The notes below the pieces were generated by a model. That model was not told where the DNA came from and made no database searches. It saw nothing but the letters and a program-made list of their open reading frames with translations. This document shows, piece after piece, positions 44,357 through 52,860 of a stretch of 64,000 nucleotides of DNA; within the stretch, counting starts at the first letter, position 1, and the number at the start of each line of letters is the position of its first letter. The DNA is from Tumebacillus_A lipolyticus (GTDB taxonomy: Bacteria; Bacillota; Bacilli; Tumebacillales; Tumebacillaceae). The stretch spans positions 558,001-622,000 of the forward strand of contig NZ_JBHUIO010000011.1 of the NCBI RefSeq assembly GCF_042682745.1, read 5' to 3'. The position numbers and the translations under genes were made by a program.

Positions 44357-44740
44357 TTATGTACGAGTTTTTTCGAGGATCACCTGTGCGATCGCGTATT
44401 GCTCGCTGTGCGAGATGGACAGATGAATCTGCGTCACGCCGAGCGCCTCTGCCACTTCGGCCGCATGTCCGCTCAAGGATAAAGTCGGCGCACCAGACGG
44501 GCTGCTGGTGATGATCAGATCGTGCAGGCCCACTTTGCCGAGGCCTGTGCCGAGCGCTTTTGCCCCCGCCTCTTTGGCGGCAAAGCGCCCAGCAAGATAC
44601 TCGACCTGACGCTTTGGTGAACTGAACGAGCGGCGCTCATCCGGCGCCAGAATTCGCCGCCACGCCTTGTCTCCCAGCCGCGCAAGCAAACCTTCGATCC
44701 GCGCGAGCTCCGTGATGTCGATGCCCGTCCCGACGATCAT
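44357..44740 (-). CDS. acpS: Holo-[acyl-carrier-protein] synthase
   Basis: A 127-residue AcpS that transfers phosphopantetheine from CoA to apo-ACP. Motifs: IVGTGIDITELARIE (Mg-binding Asp), FAAKEAGAKALGTGLGKVG (Glu and Lys), and the C-terminal SISHSEQYAIAQVI. ATG at 44740 overlaps the stop of the thioesterase gene as ATGA. First of the conserved acpS-ydcC-alr-ndo series. Confidence 0.95.
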   Translation of the reverse strand: MIVGTGIDITELARIEGLLARLGDKAWRRILAPDERRSFSSPKRQVEYLAGRFAAKEAGAKALGTGLGKVGLHDLIITSSPSGAPTLSLSGHAAEVAEALGVTQIHLSISHSEQYAIAQVILEKTRT

Positions 44741-45147
44741 GCTTCCGGCTTCGGGACGACGGCGACGGTGCACCGGGAAGCGCAGACCAGCTTGCCCGCC
44801 TCATCTGTGATCTTGATCTCCCAGACCATCGTGGTGCGCCCTCTGTGCAGCGGCGTTCCGACCGCGGTGACAATCCCCTCGCGCTTGGGGCGGATGTGGT
44901 TCGCATTGATCTCCAGACCGAAGCAGATCTGGGAGCTCTGGTCGATCAGGTTCCACGTGCCGACGCTTGCAACCGTCTCGGCGAGCGCGACAGATGCCCC
45001 GCCGTGCAGATAGCCTAAAGGTTGGTGTGTCGCCGGCTGTACCGGCATGATAGCCGTCACCCGCTCTGCGGTCAGCTCGGTGAGCTCGATGCCAAGCGCG
45101 TCCATCAGCGTTTGCGGATGTGCGGTGTCCTTCGTCTTTTCGGTCAT
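44737..45147 (-). CDS. PaaI-type hotdog-fold thioesterase
   Basis: A 136-residue single hotdog domain with the signature LHGGASVALAETVASVG (catalytic region) and RPKREGIVTAVGTPLHRGRTT. Members hydrolyse aryl- or acyl-CoA. It ends overlapping acpS (ATGA) and is probably co-transcribed with it, so a role in CoA/acyl metabolism is likely. Substrate unknown. Confidence 0.88.
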   Translation of the reverse strand: MTEKTKDTAHPQTLMDALGIELTELTAERVTAIMPVQPATHQPLGYLHGGASVALAETVASVGTWNLIDQSSQICFGLEINANHIRPKREGIVTAVGTPLHRGRTTMVWEIKITDEAGKLVCASRCTVAVVPKPEA

Positions 45148-45195
45148 GTTGGAGATACCTCCTCAGAATGGATGTGTTGTCTCTACTATACACGA

Positions 45196-45224
45196 GAAAA
45201 AAGCACCGTGGCGGATCGGTGCTT
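45196..45224 (-). terminator. Terminator of the DUF2339 gene
   Basis: Minus strand AAGCACCG / CGGTGCTT followed by TTTTCTCG. Confidence 0.7.
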
Positions 45225-45315
45225 CAAACGGGGAGCGATGCGCTTTGGTTCGACAATCATTTTATCGCCTCGCGCAATCGCCCCTTCCTGTCGAATCTTG
45301 ATCGGAAGTCGGTCG

Positions 45316-47121
45316 TCATCTTTTTTGATAAAACAGTCGCGAGATGGCGATCCCGACAGCGCCCAGCCCGATAAAGAGGATGGCGCGAATCAGGATCGAG
45401 ACGCTCGGCAGATCGAAAAAGATCAGCTTGAGCAGAGTGATGAAGAGGAGCGCGATTCCGGCGATGCGAGCGAGTGAAGAATAGCGCACCGTGCCAAAGA
45501 TGATCGCGACCACCGCGTACAGCGCCCAGACGGCAGAGACTGCCACATGCTGATAGTCTGATGTGAGCGGTTTGGCGAGCAGATCGGTGATCTCGGTCAA
45601 AAAGAGGAGCAGGAGAAAAGCGAAACTGATGGCGATCGCGTTGAAGACTGCCCAGCCGCTTTTGATGATCTCACCTGATGTGGAACGAGCGAGCATGATT
45701 CGGCGGCTGAAGAGAATCAGGAAGAGCATTCCGGCGAGCAGCGCCAGCCAAGCAACCGTCTGCTCCGACAGCACGTTCGGAATCGGGACGAGAACCGTTT
45801 CGATCAGCCCAAAGAAGATGAGCAGAGCTCCCATGTAGGACTGCACCGTCGCCCGCAGATAAAAGGCCAGTGCAAAAAGGGCGGTGCCTTCGATCACCAG
45901 CGCGATCGCCTCCTCGGTGCCGCCAAAGAGGCGCAAGAGCAGCAGCATCAAAGAGAACGAGCAGATCGTGAGCGAGACGGCGAAAAAGGGAACAGCGCCG
46001 CGCTTGTAGCCAGATGCGCCGAGCACCGCATAGAGCAGGGTCAGTCCGATCAGCAGCCCCTCATAGAGATCGCCGCGAGCGCCGTGGGAGACAAACAGGA
46101 GATACCACCAGCCGATCGTAAAGACTGCCGATGTGAACAGCGTCAAAAAGCGGATCTCTCCTCGCTTCAAGGCGAACATCGCGACGAGCAGCGCGAGATG
46201 GTGCAGCAGGACGGCGCTGCAAAAAGCGTTTTCATCAACAATTCTCGTCGCGACGAGAAAGACGGCCAACGCCAGATGGAAGACCAGCAGGGTAAGCGTG
46301 AACAGCACCCGATAATTTTGGCGAAGCGCGAGCAGCAGAAACGACAGGGAAGAAATCACTTCGTAGCTGACGAAAAACAGCGGGCTTGGCGTCTCGCTCT
46401 TCAGCAGGAACGGCACGAGAAACCCACCGATCGCAACCAGAATCGCCAACGCTTGCGAGCGGTGGCGCAGCGCGAGGTAGATGCCGCCTGCGATGATCAG
46501 CACTTGGATGACGAACGCCGGGATGACTCCGATAAACCCATACAGCACATGCGCTGCAAATGTGGTCAGCACCAGCAAGGTCACCGCACCGCCGAGCAAT
46601 ACCTGCCCGAGCGCGATGCGCCCGTCCCGCACCTGTTTCTCACCGAGCCAGAGAAAGGCAATTCCGGCCAGCCCGCCGAGGACACAGCGCACCGATTCGG
46701 TGAGCAGGCCAGCGTTGATCCCCGCGCGGAAGCCCCAGATCACACCGAGCAACAACACGAGCAGAAACACGCGTGGCAACCAAACTCGCCCGATCAGATG
46801 CTCCCAATCGGTCGGCGCGGCTCCGCCCTCCCCTTCCTGATGCGCGCCTGTCGGGGCGCCCTCCTGCTCGATGCCCGACAGATTGAGCGGGCTCTCGACA
46901 GGCTCCCCAGCCAACAGATCGAGGGAAGGCTCCGCATGCGCTGCCGGCAGATTTTGCTGATTTCCTTCAAGGAGCGATGGCGATATCGCATCGATCGCTT
47001 TGTTCTGTGTCGATTCGAATCTTTGCAGCAGCTGGTCGATCTGATTTTGCAACAGGTTGATCTCCCGCTTCTGCTCTCGTACCTCTTCTTCTAACCTTTT
47101 GATGCGCTCATCTTGGTTCAT
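45316..47121 (-). CDS. DUF2339 large membrane protein
   Basis: A 601-residue protein. An N-terminal coiled coil (residues 1-50, MNQDERIKRLEEEVREQKR) and an acidic linker precede WEHLIGRVWLPRVFLLVLLLG, the family start. About 16-17 transmembrane helices follow to residue 595, ending in a basic YQKR tail. The family is common in bacteria but has no established function. Stand-alone gene. Confidence 0.85.
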   Translation of the reverse strand: MNQDERIKRLEEEVREQKREINLLQNQIDQLLQRFESTQNKAIDAISPSLLEGNQQNLPAAHAEPSLDLLAGEPVESPLNLSGIEQEGAPTGAHQEGEGGAAPTDWEHLIGRVWLPRVFLLVLLLGVIWGFRAGINAGLLTESVRCVLGGLAGIAFLWLGEKQVRDGRIALGQVLLGGAVTLLVLTTFAAHVLYGFIGVIPAFVIQVLIIAGGIYLALRHRSQALAILVAIGGFLVPFLLKSETPSPLFFVSYEVISSLSFLLLALRQNYRVLFTLTLLVFHLALAVFLVATRIVDENAFCSAVLLHHLALLVAMFALKRGEIRFLTLFTSAVFTIGWWYLLFVSHGARGDLYEGLLIGLTLLYAVLGASGYKRGAVPFFAVSLTICSFSLMLLLLRLFGGTEEAIALVIEGTALFALAFYLRATVQSYMGALLIFFGLIETVLVPIPNVLSEQTVAWLALLAGMLFLILFSRRIMLARSTSGEIIKSGWAVFNAIAISFAFLLLLFLTEITDLLAKPLTSDYQHVAVSAVWALYAVVAIIFGTVRYSSLARIAGIALLFITLLKLIFFDLPSVSILIRAILFIGLGAVGIAISRLFYQKR

Positions 47122-47264
47122 GAAGCCACATCCTTTTGTTGGAACTTTTAGTTCCTTATTTCGTATTCTTCATTGTAGTTCAATACTAAATGTTCGTATA
47201 GAATGTAATTTAGAACTTTCTGTCTTTAGAAGGACAGCTGAAGCATGCAAAAGGAGTGGAGCAG

Positions 47265-47492
47265 ATGGAATTTATTGTGATCGTGATCATCGCAGTCATC
47301 ATCATTTTTGCGATCAGCAAGGCGTTTAGCGGCAGTGCCAAGTCTTCGGTGAAACATCAGCGCTCCTCGTCCGATTCGGACTCTTATGTCGGCAGCGATG
47401 ATAACACCCACCGCGGCGGTTGGTTTGACTCCGGTGGCAGCGACTCTGGTGACAGCGGTGGAGATGGCGGAGGTGGCGGTGGCGGCGATTGA
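47265..47492 (+). CDS. Small membrane protein with Ser/Asp/Gly-rich tail
   Basis: A 75-residue protein: one transmembrane helix right at the start (MEFIVIVIIAVIIIFAISKA), then a disordered tail dominated by Ser, Asp and Gly, ending in GGDGGGGGGGD. The ATG at 47265 has AAGGAG at 8 nt; a GTG at 47256 is too close to that site. The layout resembles small Bacillales membrane proteins with a glycine-rich end such as those of the TPM_phosphatase/YgcG context, but no family is certain. Directly upstream of nat. Confidence 0.6.
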   Translation: MEFIVIVIIAVIIIFAISKAFSGSAKSSVKHQRSSSDSDSYVGSDDNTHRGGWFDSGGSDSGDSGGDGGGGGGGD

Positions 47493-47523
47493 TCGGATGC
47501 CGTCAAGAAAGGAGTGATCGAGC

Positions 47524-48357
47524 TTGAACTGGGTCGAACGATTTTTGGAGCGACTGGGGCAGCCGAAGGAAGCGCCGAGCTACGAAGCGCTCGCCAAACT
47601 CTGCCGTGCCCATCTGACCACGCTGCCGTTTGAAAACATCTCGAAGCTCTGCTACTTCCAGCAATATGAGCAGACCGGCTGGTATATCCCACCGATTGAG
47701 ACGTATGTGGCAAACTTGCACGACCTTCATGTGGGCGGCACTTGCTTCACCAACAACTCCACCTTTTGCCTCCTGCTCCAACAGCTCGGCTACCAGGCGG
47801 AACTCGTCCGCTTTGACAGCAACCATCTTGGCGTCTCCGTTCAGTTGCCGACAGGGTGGTATTATGTCGATGTGGGCGTCGGCTCTCCCGTCTTTGCACC
47901 GATCGCGATTCCGGCAGGCGGTGAGGCGATCTACTGCGGCACCGGGATTCGCCTGCTTCCGAAAGAAGACGTGGCAGATGCGCTCCGCTTTCAACACATC
48001 ACCCACGGTGAGGTCACATTGGAGTGGGAGCTTTCCCTGCAAAAAGGTCTGACCTTTGACGATTTCTCGGAAAAGATCAAGTTTCAAAACACCCCAGGTC
48101 AGACCTTCTTTATGAACACGCTGCGCTGCAAGCTCTGGCAGCCTGACCGCGGACGCAGTATCGCCTTGGTCAACAACACGCTGATGATCAGAACGGAAGA
48201 CGGTGTGGAGCAGAAATCCCAACTGCCCGATCAACAAGCGATCGAAGAGGTGATCGCCGTCGAGTTCGGCCTGCCGAAACTTCCGGTTCGCGAGGCGATC
48301 TCCGTGTTGGAAAGCCTCGACATCGACATCTTTGCACCACCGAAACAAGCAGAGTAG
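47524..48357 (+). CDS. nat: Arylamine N-acetyltransferase
   Basis: A 277-residue NAT-family enzyme that transfers acetyl from CoA to arylamines through a Cys-His-Asp triad. All three are visible: Cys in VGGTCFTNN, His in DSNHLGVSVQ and Asp in WYYVDVGVGSP. The N-terminal LTTLPFENISKL is also typical. It uses a TTG start at 47524 with AAAGGAG at 9 nt. Ends at a clear terminator (48359-48387). Confidence 0.88.
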   Translation: MNWVERFLERLGQPKEAPSYEALAKLCRAHLTTLPFENISKLCYFQQYEQTGWYIPPIETYVANLHDLHVGGTCFTNNSTFCLLLQQLGYQAELVRFDSNHLGVSVQLPTGWYYVDVGVGSPVFAPIAIPAGGEAIYCGTGIRLLPKEDVADALRFQHITHGEVTLEWELSLQKGLTFDDFSEKIKFQNTPGQTFFMNTLRCKLWQPDRGRSIALVNNTLMIRTEDGVEQKSQLPDQQAIEEVIAVEFGLPKLPVREAISVLESLDIDIFAPPKQAE

Positions 48358-48358
48358 A

Positions 48359-48387
48359 CCGCTTCGCCACGGCGAGCGGTTTTTTTC
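48359..48387 (+). terminator. nat terminator
   Basis: CCGCT...AGCGG stem followed by TTTTTTT. Confidence 0.8.
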
Positions 48388-48408
48388 TGTTCGCGATGTA
48401 AAGCAGGC

Positions 48409-48458
48409 TTGACATAGAATCTTCCTGTAAAGTATGCTTTACGTAAAGTTAGCTTTAC
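48409..48458 (+). promoter_or_regulatory. Promoter and double operator of the Xre operon
   Basis: TTGACA (48409-48414), 18-bp spacer, TATGCT (48433-48438). Two perfect 16-bp palindromes, GTAAAGTATGCTTTAC (48427-48442) and GTAAAGTTAGCTTTAC (48443-48458), lie back to back over the -10 region, a typical autorepression site for the regulator at 48477. Confidence 0.82.
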
Positions 48459-48476
48459 AATGAAGGGAGTCTCCAA

Positions 48477-48683
48477 ATGCGAACCTTGATCAAAGAGATG
48501 CGAATAGAACGCGGGTGGACGCAAGAGGAACTGTCGGAGCGGGTCGGAGTTTCGCGCCAGACGATCATCTCGCTCGAAGCAGGAAAGTACAAAGCATCGC
48601 TCGTTCTCGCGCACAAGCTGGCGCAAGCGTTCGACTGTGCGATCGAAAATCTGTTTATCTTTGAGGGGGATGAGAACCTATGA
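48477..48683 (+). CDS. Small Xre-family transcriptional regulator
   Basis: A 68-residue protein that is almost entirely one Cro/CI helix-turn-helix: RIERGWTQEELSERVGVSRQTIISLEAGK. It probably binds as a dimer to the two adjacent palindromes at its own promoter. The next gene starts 4 bp before its stop (ATGA overlap). Such regulator plus membrane protein pairs are common in Firmicutes. Confidence 0.9.
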   Translation: MRTLIKEMRIERGWTQEELSERVGVSRQTIISLEAGKYKASLVLAHKLAQAFDCAIENLFIFEGDENL

Positions 48684-48979
48684 GCAGTCAAGTGATCGGA
48701 ATGTTAGGTCTGCTGTTAGGGTTGGCAGGCGGTGCGTTCGGCCTCTTCTACGGGAGGTACAAGGCGAGAAAGGAGCGAGGGCTGGATGAGCGCTATGACG
48801 AGATCAGCAAGCGGGCGCTTGCGGTGGGCTGGAAATGTTCGTTTGCGGCGATGATCGTGCTGTTTGCGCTCGTCATCCTCGGCGTTCTCGAATCGGCCGC
48901 CGCGGCGATCGGGATCGCCTATCTCGTGCATCTTGCCTCCGCCTCGTTCGCCTTCGTCTACTACCAGTTAAAGCTATGA
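48680..48979 (+). CDS. Three-helix membrane protein of the Xre operon
   Basis: A 99-residue membrane protein with hydrophobic segments near 5-23, 53-70 and 75-95 and a basic stretch KARKERGLDERYDEISKRA between the first two, as in the DUF2178/DUF3796 group found with small Xre regulators. Co-translated with the regulator through an ATGA overlap. Function unknown. Confidence 0.75.
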   Translation: MSSQVIGMLGLLLGLAGGAFGLFYGRYKARKERGLDERYDEISKRALAVGWKCSFAAMIVLFALVILGVLESAAAAIGIAYLVHLASASFAFVYYQLKL

Positions 48980-49090
48980 CGCGTCCGAAGCGCGGGCCCT
49001 TCAAGTCTATTCGCCACCTGCTTCTTATCCTCACCGATCGCACCTGACGCTCGTGCGCGCCTGCGAAACAAAAGAACACGCGTTAGCAAG

Positions 49091-49147
49091 AGAGCCCCGC
49101 CGTTCGACCGACGAAACAACTCGTTTGTCGAACGGCTGGGCTCTTTT
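49091..49147. terminator. Large hairpin downstream of the Xre operon
   Basis: AGAGCCC...GGGCTCT outer stem and GCCGTTCGAC / GTCGAACGGC inner stem, then TTTT; the probable plus-strand terminator. Confidence 0.75.
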
Positions 49148-49189
49148 GCCGATTGGCGATCGAGGCCTTTGCTGATCTTTGCTGATCAC

Positions 49190-49232
49190 AAAAAACACCC
49201 CCTGCAAGCAGTTTCAACTGCCAGAGGGGGTG
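49190..49232 (-). terminator. Terminator of ABC operon 49278-51147
   Basis: Minus strand CACCCCCT...AGGGGGTG followed by TTTTTTG, with inner GCAGTTGAAACTGC stem. Confidence 0.85.
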
Positions 49233-49277
49233 CAGATCAAGCCGTAAAAGGCGCTTGTTTTCAAATGATCGTTCCGT

Positions 49278-50234
49278 TTACGCAGCTACGTCGCGCTTGG
49301 TGAACATCAGCCACGCGATCGCGTGCATCGCGACAAAGTAGATCGCCAGCACGATGATCGAGAAGGTGAGCGTCATCCCTTCGATCACCGGCATCCCTGT
49401 GAAGTACATCGAGAGGTCGATGTTCGCGAAGAGAATATATTTGACCCACTCATACCGAGCCAAGATCTGAACGACGAGCGTTCCGGCAAACATGACGAAG
49501 ATCGACAGGGAGATCGCCAGCGACGACGAGCGGAAGGACGCTGAGATCATAAAGGCGATCGTCACGATGATCAGCGAGGTCACCGCTTGCAGACCGAACG
49601 TCATCAACACTTTGCTCGCCATGTTCATCTGTTGCACATCGCCGCTTTGATCCACATAGAGGAACGGCTGCTCGACACCGCTGAAGCCGAAGACCAGACC
49701 GCCGAGCACAAAGGAGACGACCAGCAAGGTCACCAACAGCAACAGTGCATAGATGAGAGTTGAAACATACTTAGAGTACAGGATCTTCGTTCTGCTGACC
49801 GGACGAACCAGCAGCATTTTGATCGTTCCCCAGCCAAATTCGGTCGCTACGCTGTCGCCTGCGACAACGACGGTGAACAGAGTGACGAGAAACACGAGAC
49901 CGGATGCCTCTTCTGCAAATTTCCATGCCGTAAAATCAAAAGGCGCAATATTGTGTTCGATGTTGTACTCGTTCATCTTGATCTGCGCTTCCTGATGCTT
50001 GCGCCAGTCTTCATCGATATCTGGGTTCTCTGCGAGGTTCTGCTTCATCATCTGCGTCTGCTGCGTCATCTCTTGCTTCCAATCCACGCCCTCTGGCGGT
50101 TGAGCGATGTAGCGATGGGTGATAAAGAGTTGCAACGCCACAACGATGATCAGCACACCGAGCATGATCCAGGTGCGCGGACGCTTGTAGATCTTCATGT
50201 TCTCATTGCGAATTAAATTAAACAATTTGTCCAC
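49278..50234 (-). CDS. ABC-2 transporter permease with large external loop
   Basis: A 318-residue permease. TM1 at about 20-38, then a roughly 60-residue Gln/Glu-rich outside loop, then five more helices; GDSVATEFGWGTIKMLLVRPVSRTKI (split by charges) follows TM2 as in NatB/BcrB-like export permeases. It starts inside the ATPase gene (17-bp overlap) and is co-translated with it. The pair resembles bacitracin/lantibiotic-type resistance exporters; substrate not known. Confidence 0.88.
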   Translation of the reverse strand: MDKLFNLIRNENMKIYKRPRTWIMLGVLIIVVALQLFITHRYIAQPPEGVDWKQEMTQQTQMMKQNLAENPDIDEDWRKHQEAQIKMNEYNIEHNIAPFDFTAWKFAEEASGLVFLVTLFTVVVAGDSVATEFGWGTIKMLLVRPVSRTKILYSKYVSTLIYALLLLVTLLVVSFVLGGLVFGFSGVEQPFLYVDQSGDVQQMNMASKVLMTFGLQAVTSLIIVTIAFMISASFRSSSLAISLSIFVMFAGTLVVQILARYEWVKYILFANIDLSMYFTGMPVIEGMTLTFSIIVLAIYFVAMHAIAWLMFTKRDVAA

Positions 50235-51147
50235 TCCCTGTCATTTCGAGGAATCGGTCTTCGAGCGATTTGGTCACAGTGCGAATGCCATATACGTTGA
50301 TGCCCGCAAGCACCAGCTGACGGTTGACCTCGGCGATCTGATCGCGCGTCAATGCCACTTCGACCACATCAGCCTGCACGGTGATGTCCGTCTGCTGATC
50401 GACGATCTGCTGCATCAGCTTGACCGCCTCTTCCGCGTTGGAAACATCGAAGCTGACCACCGTCTGATCTTCCTCGCCGACCATCTCGCGCACCGGCTTC
50501 ACGTCGATCAGCTTGCCGTTTTGAATGACGGCGATGCGGTCGCACATCAGCTCCATCTCCGACAACAGGTGGGAGGAGACGATGACCGAAAGCCCTTCCT
50601 GCTTCGCCAACATGCGCAGATGATCGCGCAGTTCGCGAATCCCAGCCGGGTCCAGCCCGTTTGTCGGTTCATCGAGAATCAACACGGACGGCTTGTGCAA
50701 CAGCGCCTGTGCCAAACCGAGGCGCTGACGCATGCCGAGCGAATATGTTTTCACCTTGTCATGAATGCGGTTTTCCAAGCCGACCAGCCGAATCACTTCA
50801 TCGATCCGCTCTTTGCCCACATTTTTGTGCATGCGCGAAAAATGAACAAGATTGTCATAGCCAGAAATAAATTTGTACATCTCCGGATTCTCGACGATCG
50901 CGCCGACTTCGGTCATCGCCGCTTCAAAATCCTTTTCGACATCCTTGCCTTTGATCAGCACCTGTCCCTCGGTGATCTTCATCAAGCCGACCATCATTCG
51001 AATCGTCGTCGTCTTACCTGCTCCGTTCGGGCCGAGGAAGCCGAATACTTCGCCTTTCGGGATGTCAAATGTCAGCCCGCTCACGAGCGTCTTATTCCCA
51101 ATCCTCTTCGTCAAATTGCGAATTTGTACTACCGATGTGGTTCCCAT
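50218..51147 (-). CDS. ABC transporter ATPase, BcrA-like
   Basis: A 309-residue ATPase: Walker A GPNGAGKTT (40-48), Q-loop region TEVGAIVENPEMYKFISG typical of the BcrA/antibiotic-export class, signature YSLGMRQRLGLAQALL, Walker B VLILDEPTNGLD and switch His in IVSSHLLSEME. A regulatory C-terminal tail follows. Ribosome site GGAGGG. Paired with the permease 49278. Confidence 0.9.
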   Translation of the reverse strand: MGTTSVVQIRNLTKRIGNKTLVSGLTFDIPKGEVFGFLGPNGAGKTTTIRMMVGLMKITEGQVLIKGKDVEKDFEAAMTEVGAIVENPEMYKFISGYDNLVHFSRMHKNVGKERIDEVIRLVGLENRIHDKVKTYSLGMRQRLGLAQALLHKPSVLILDEPTNGLDPAGIRELRDHLRMLAKQEGLSVIVSSHLLSEMELMCDRIAVIQNGKLIDVKPVREMVGEEDQTVVSFDVSNAEEAVKLMQQIVDQQTDITVQADVVEVALTRDQIAEVNRQLVLAGINVYGIRTVTKSLEDRFLEMTGSGQIV

Positions 51148-51187
51148 GTGTTCCCTCCGGTTCTCAAACTATACGGATAGTGTGTTC

Positions 51188-51225
51188 AAAAAAAGAACCC
51201 GTCAGTACCCTAGACGGATTCTTTT
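51188..51225 (-). terminator. Terminator of the DUF990 ABC operon
   Basis: Minus strand AAAAGAATCCGTC...GACGGGTTCTTTTTTTG, 24 bp after the last gene's stop. Confidence 0.85.
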
Positions 51226-51248
51226 GCCAAAACCCTTCAATTTTTTTC

Positions 51249-52043
51249 TCACATTCTGACAATCATCATATTTCCCGATCCGTACCGTTTGAGCCCTCGG
51301 TAGAAAATAAAGGTTCCAACCGCCAGCAAAAGCAGCGCAACGCCTAGCGCGCTCAGCGTAAAACTCCACTCCATATCGCGCAAGAACCCGACGGGCAGAT
51401 AGGAGATAAACCCGGCTGGAATCACCGTAAACAGGATCATCCGGCCAATTCCCCGAAAGATGTCTGTCGGATAGGTAGCAAACGTGATAAAGGTGATAAA
51501 GAACTGATGGGCAAGCCCTTCTGCGTTGCCGATATAAAAGGCGAGCGATTGCACGATGACCATAAAGAAGGTGAAGATCAGCATCGTCACGAACAGCGCC
51601 ACTGTAAATTTGACGGTGCCGAGCAAGCTAACGTCGCCCCAGATGCAGAACAGGATCAGCCCGAACAATATATCGCCGATCGGCGACACTTGCATCCGCG
51701 AGACGAGGACGTGCATCAGGACGGGCTTCGGCTGGGCCAGATACGTATCGAGCTGTCCGGTCGCGATGATGTTTGCCAGCCGATAGGAGTTGCCGAACAG
51801 CGTGGCAGACAGCCCATACCCAGCAGACGAGACGGCCCACATCATCATCACGTCCTGAAAGTTCCAGCCGTTGATGATCGGAAAGCGAGTAAAGTAGACT
51901 CCCCAAAAGAAAATCCACACCGCGTTGTTGAGCATCATCATCCCGACCTGCAACAAAAACGAGGTTCGAAACTCCATCGCGCCCGCCAAGTTTAACTTCC
52001 AACAGGTATACATGAAACGCAGATGCTTAGCCGCCGTTGACAT
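51249..52043 (-). CDS. ABC-2 family permease (DUF990-type), second of pair
   Basis: A 264-residue permease with six helices. The segment SAAKHLRFMYTCWKLNLAGAMEFRTSF-like start (here MSTAAKHLRFMYTCWK) and GNSYRLANIIATGQLDTYLAQPK are typical of DUF990 permeases, which occur in pairs with one ATPase. It overlaps the preceding permease by 17 bp. Last gene of the operon before a strong terminator. Confidence 0.88.
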   Translation of the reverse strand: MSTAAKHLRFMYTCWKLNLAGAMEFRTSFLLQVGMMMLNNAVWIFFWGVYFTRFPIINGWNFQDVMMMWAVSSAGYGLSATLFGNSYRLANIIATGQLDTYLAQPKPVLMHVLVSRMQVSPIGDILFGLILFCIWGDVSLLGTVKFTVALFVTMLIFTFFMVIVQSLAFYIGNAEGLAHQFFITFITFATYPTDIFRGIGRMILFTVIPAGFISYLPVGFLRDMEWSFTLSALGVALLLLAVGTFIFYRGLKRYGSGNMMIVRM

Positions 52044-52860
52044 TGAGCTTTTTCACCCCTCTTTTGTAGATCAGCACCAAGACGCTTGTGATCAACAACA
52101 CCCACAGCGCTTGAATGCCGATCATCTTGATCATCGCCACTCCGTCAAACTGCACCGCCGTCTTGGCTGCAAAATAGACGATCGCTTGAAACGGGAGATA
52201 CTCGCAGACGCTCCGCAGCATGTCGGGCATCATCTCCAGCGGGATCATCATGCCGCCGATCGTGAAGAGCAACTTATTGTAGACAAAATCGATCCCGCGC
52301 ACCTCTTCCACCCAAAAGGCGCAAAGTCCGACCATCATCGTCAGCAGATAGTTGACGGTGAACGAACCGAGGATCATGATCAAAAATCCGAGCCAGCCAA
52401 ACCCGAAATCGGGAATGCCAAACAGAAACACCCCGAGCGCCCCGCCGATCAGCAGGTTGACCAGCACGCGCACCAGCCCTTCCCCCATATAGGTCGCATA
52501 GTGAAAGAGCAGATAGCTCATCGGTCGAGTCAGCTGGTAGCCGATATCCCCTTTCAGCACTTCCTCTTCCACTTTTAAGGAATGTCTGGGAGCGGCCATG
52601 ACGAACGCCTCCGCGAAGATCAGATACCAGATGATCTGCTCAAACGTATAGCCTGCGATCAGATTTTCCCCGACGCTCTCATAGGTCACGCTCCAAAGCT
52701 GGACGAACACATAGAGGATGACCAGCAAGAAGAAGGAACGGATGATCAGGTCATAGAGATAGGCGAGGTTGTTGCGAACGGAGATCTTGCCGACCGCCGT
52801 GTATTTGGCCAGCTTGAGTGCCAAAGAGGACACCCGCGGCTCACGAGTGAACGTCAACAT
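52027..52860 (-). CDS. ABC-2 family permease (DUF990-type), first of pair
   Basis: A 277-residue permease, six helices, with LYDLIIRSFFLLVILYVFVQLW near the start and LKGDIGYQLTRPMSYLLFHY (the conserved L-x-R-P motif after TM2). The start at 52860 is chosen because the preceding gene's stop region supplies GGAGGGAAG; 52878 is also possible. Forms a heterodimeric channel with the next permease. Confidence 0.88.
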   Translation of the reverse strand: MLTFTREPRVSSLALKLAKYTAVGKISVRNNLAYLYDLIIRSFFLLVILYVFVQLWSVTYESVGENLIAGYTFEQIIWYLIFAEAFVMAAPRHSLKVEEEVLKGDIGYQLTRPMSYLLFHYATYMGEGLVRVLVNLLIGGALGVFLFGIPDFGFGWLGFLIMILGSFTVNYLLTMMVGLCAFWVEEVRGIDFVYNKLLFTIGGMMIPLEMMPDMLRSVCEYLPFQAIVYFAAKTAVQFDGVAMIKMIGIQALWVLLITSVLVLIYKRGVKKLNVNGG

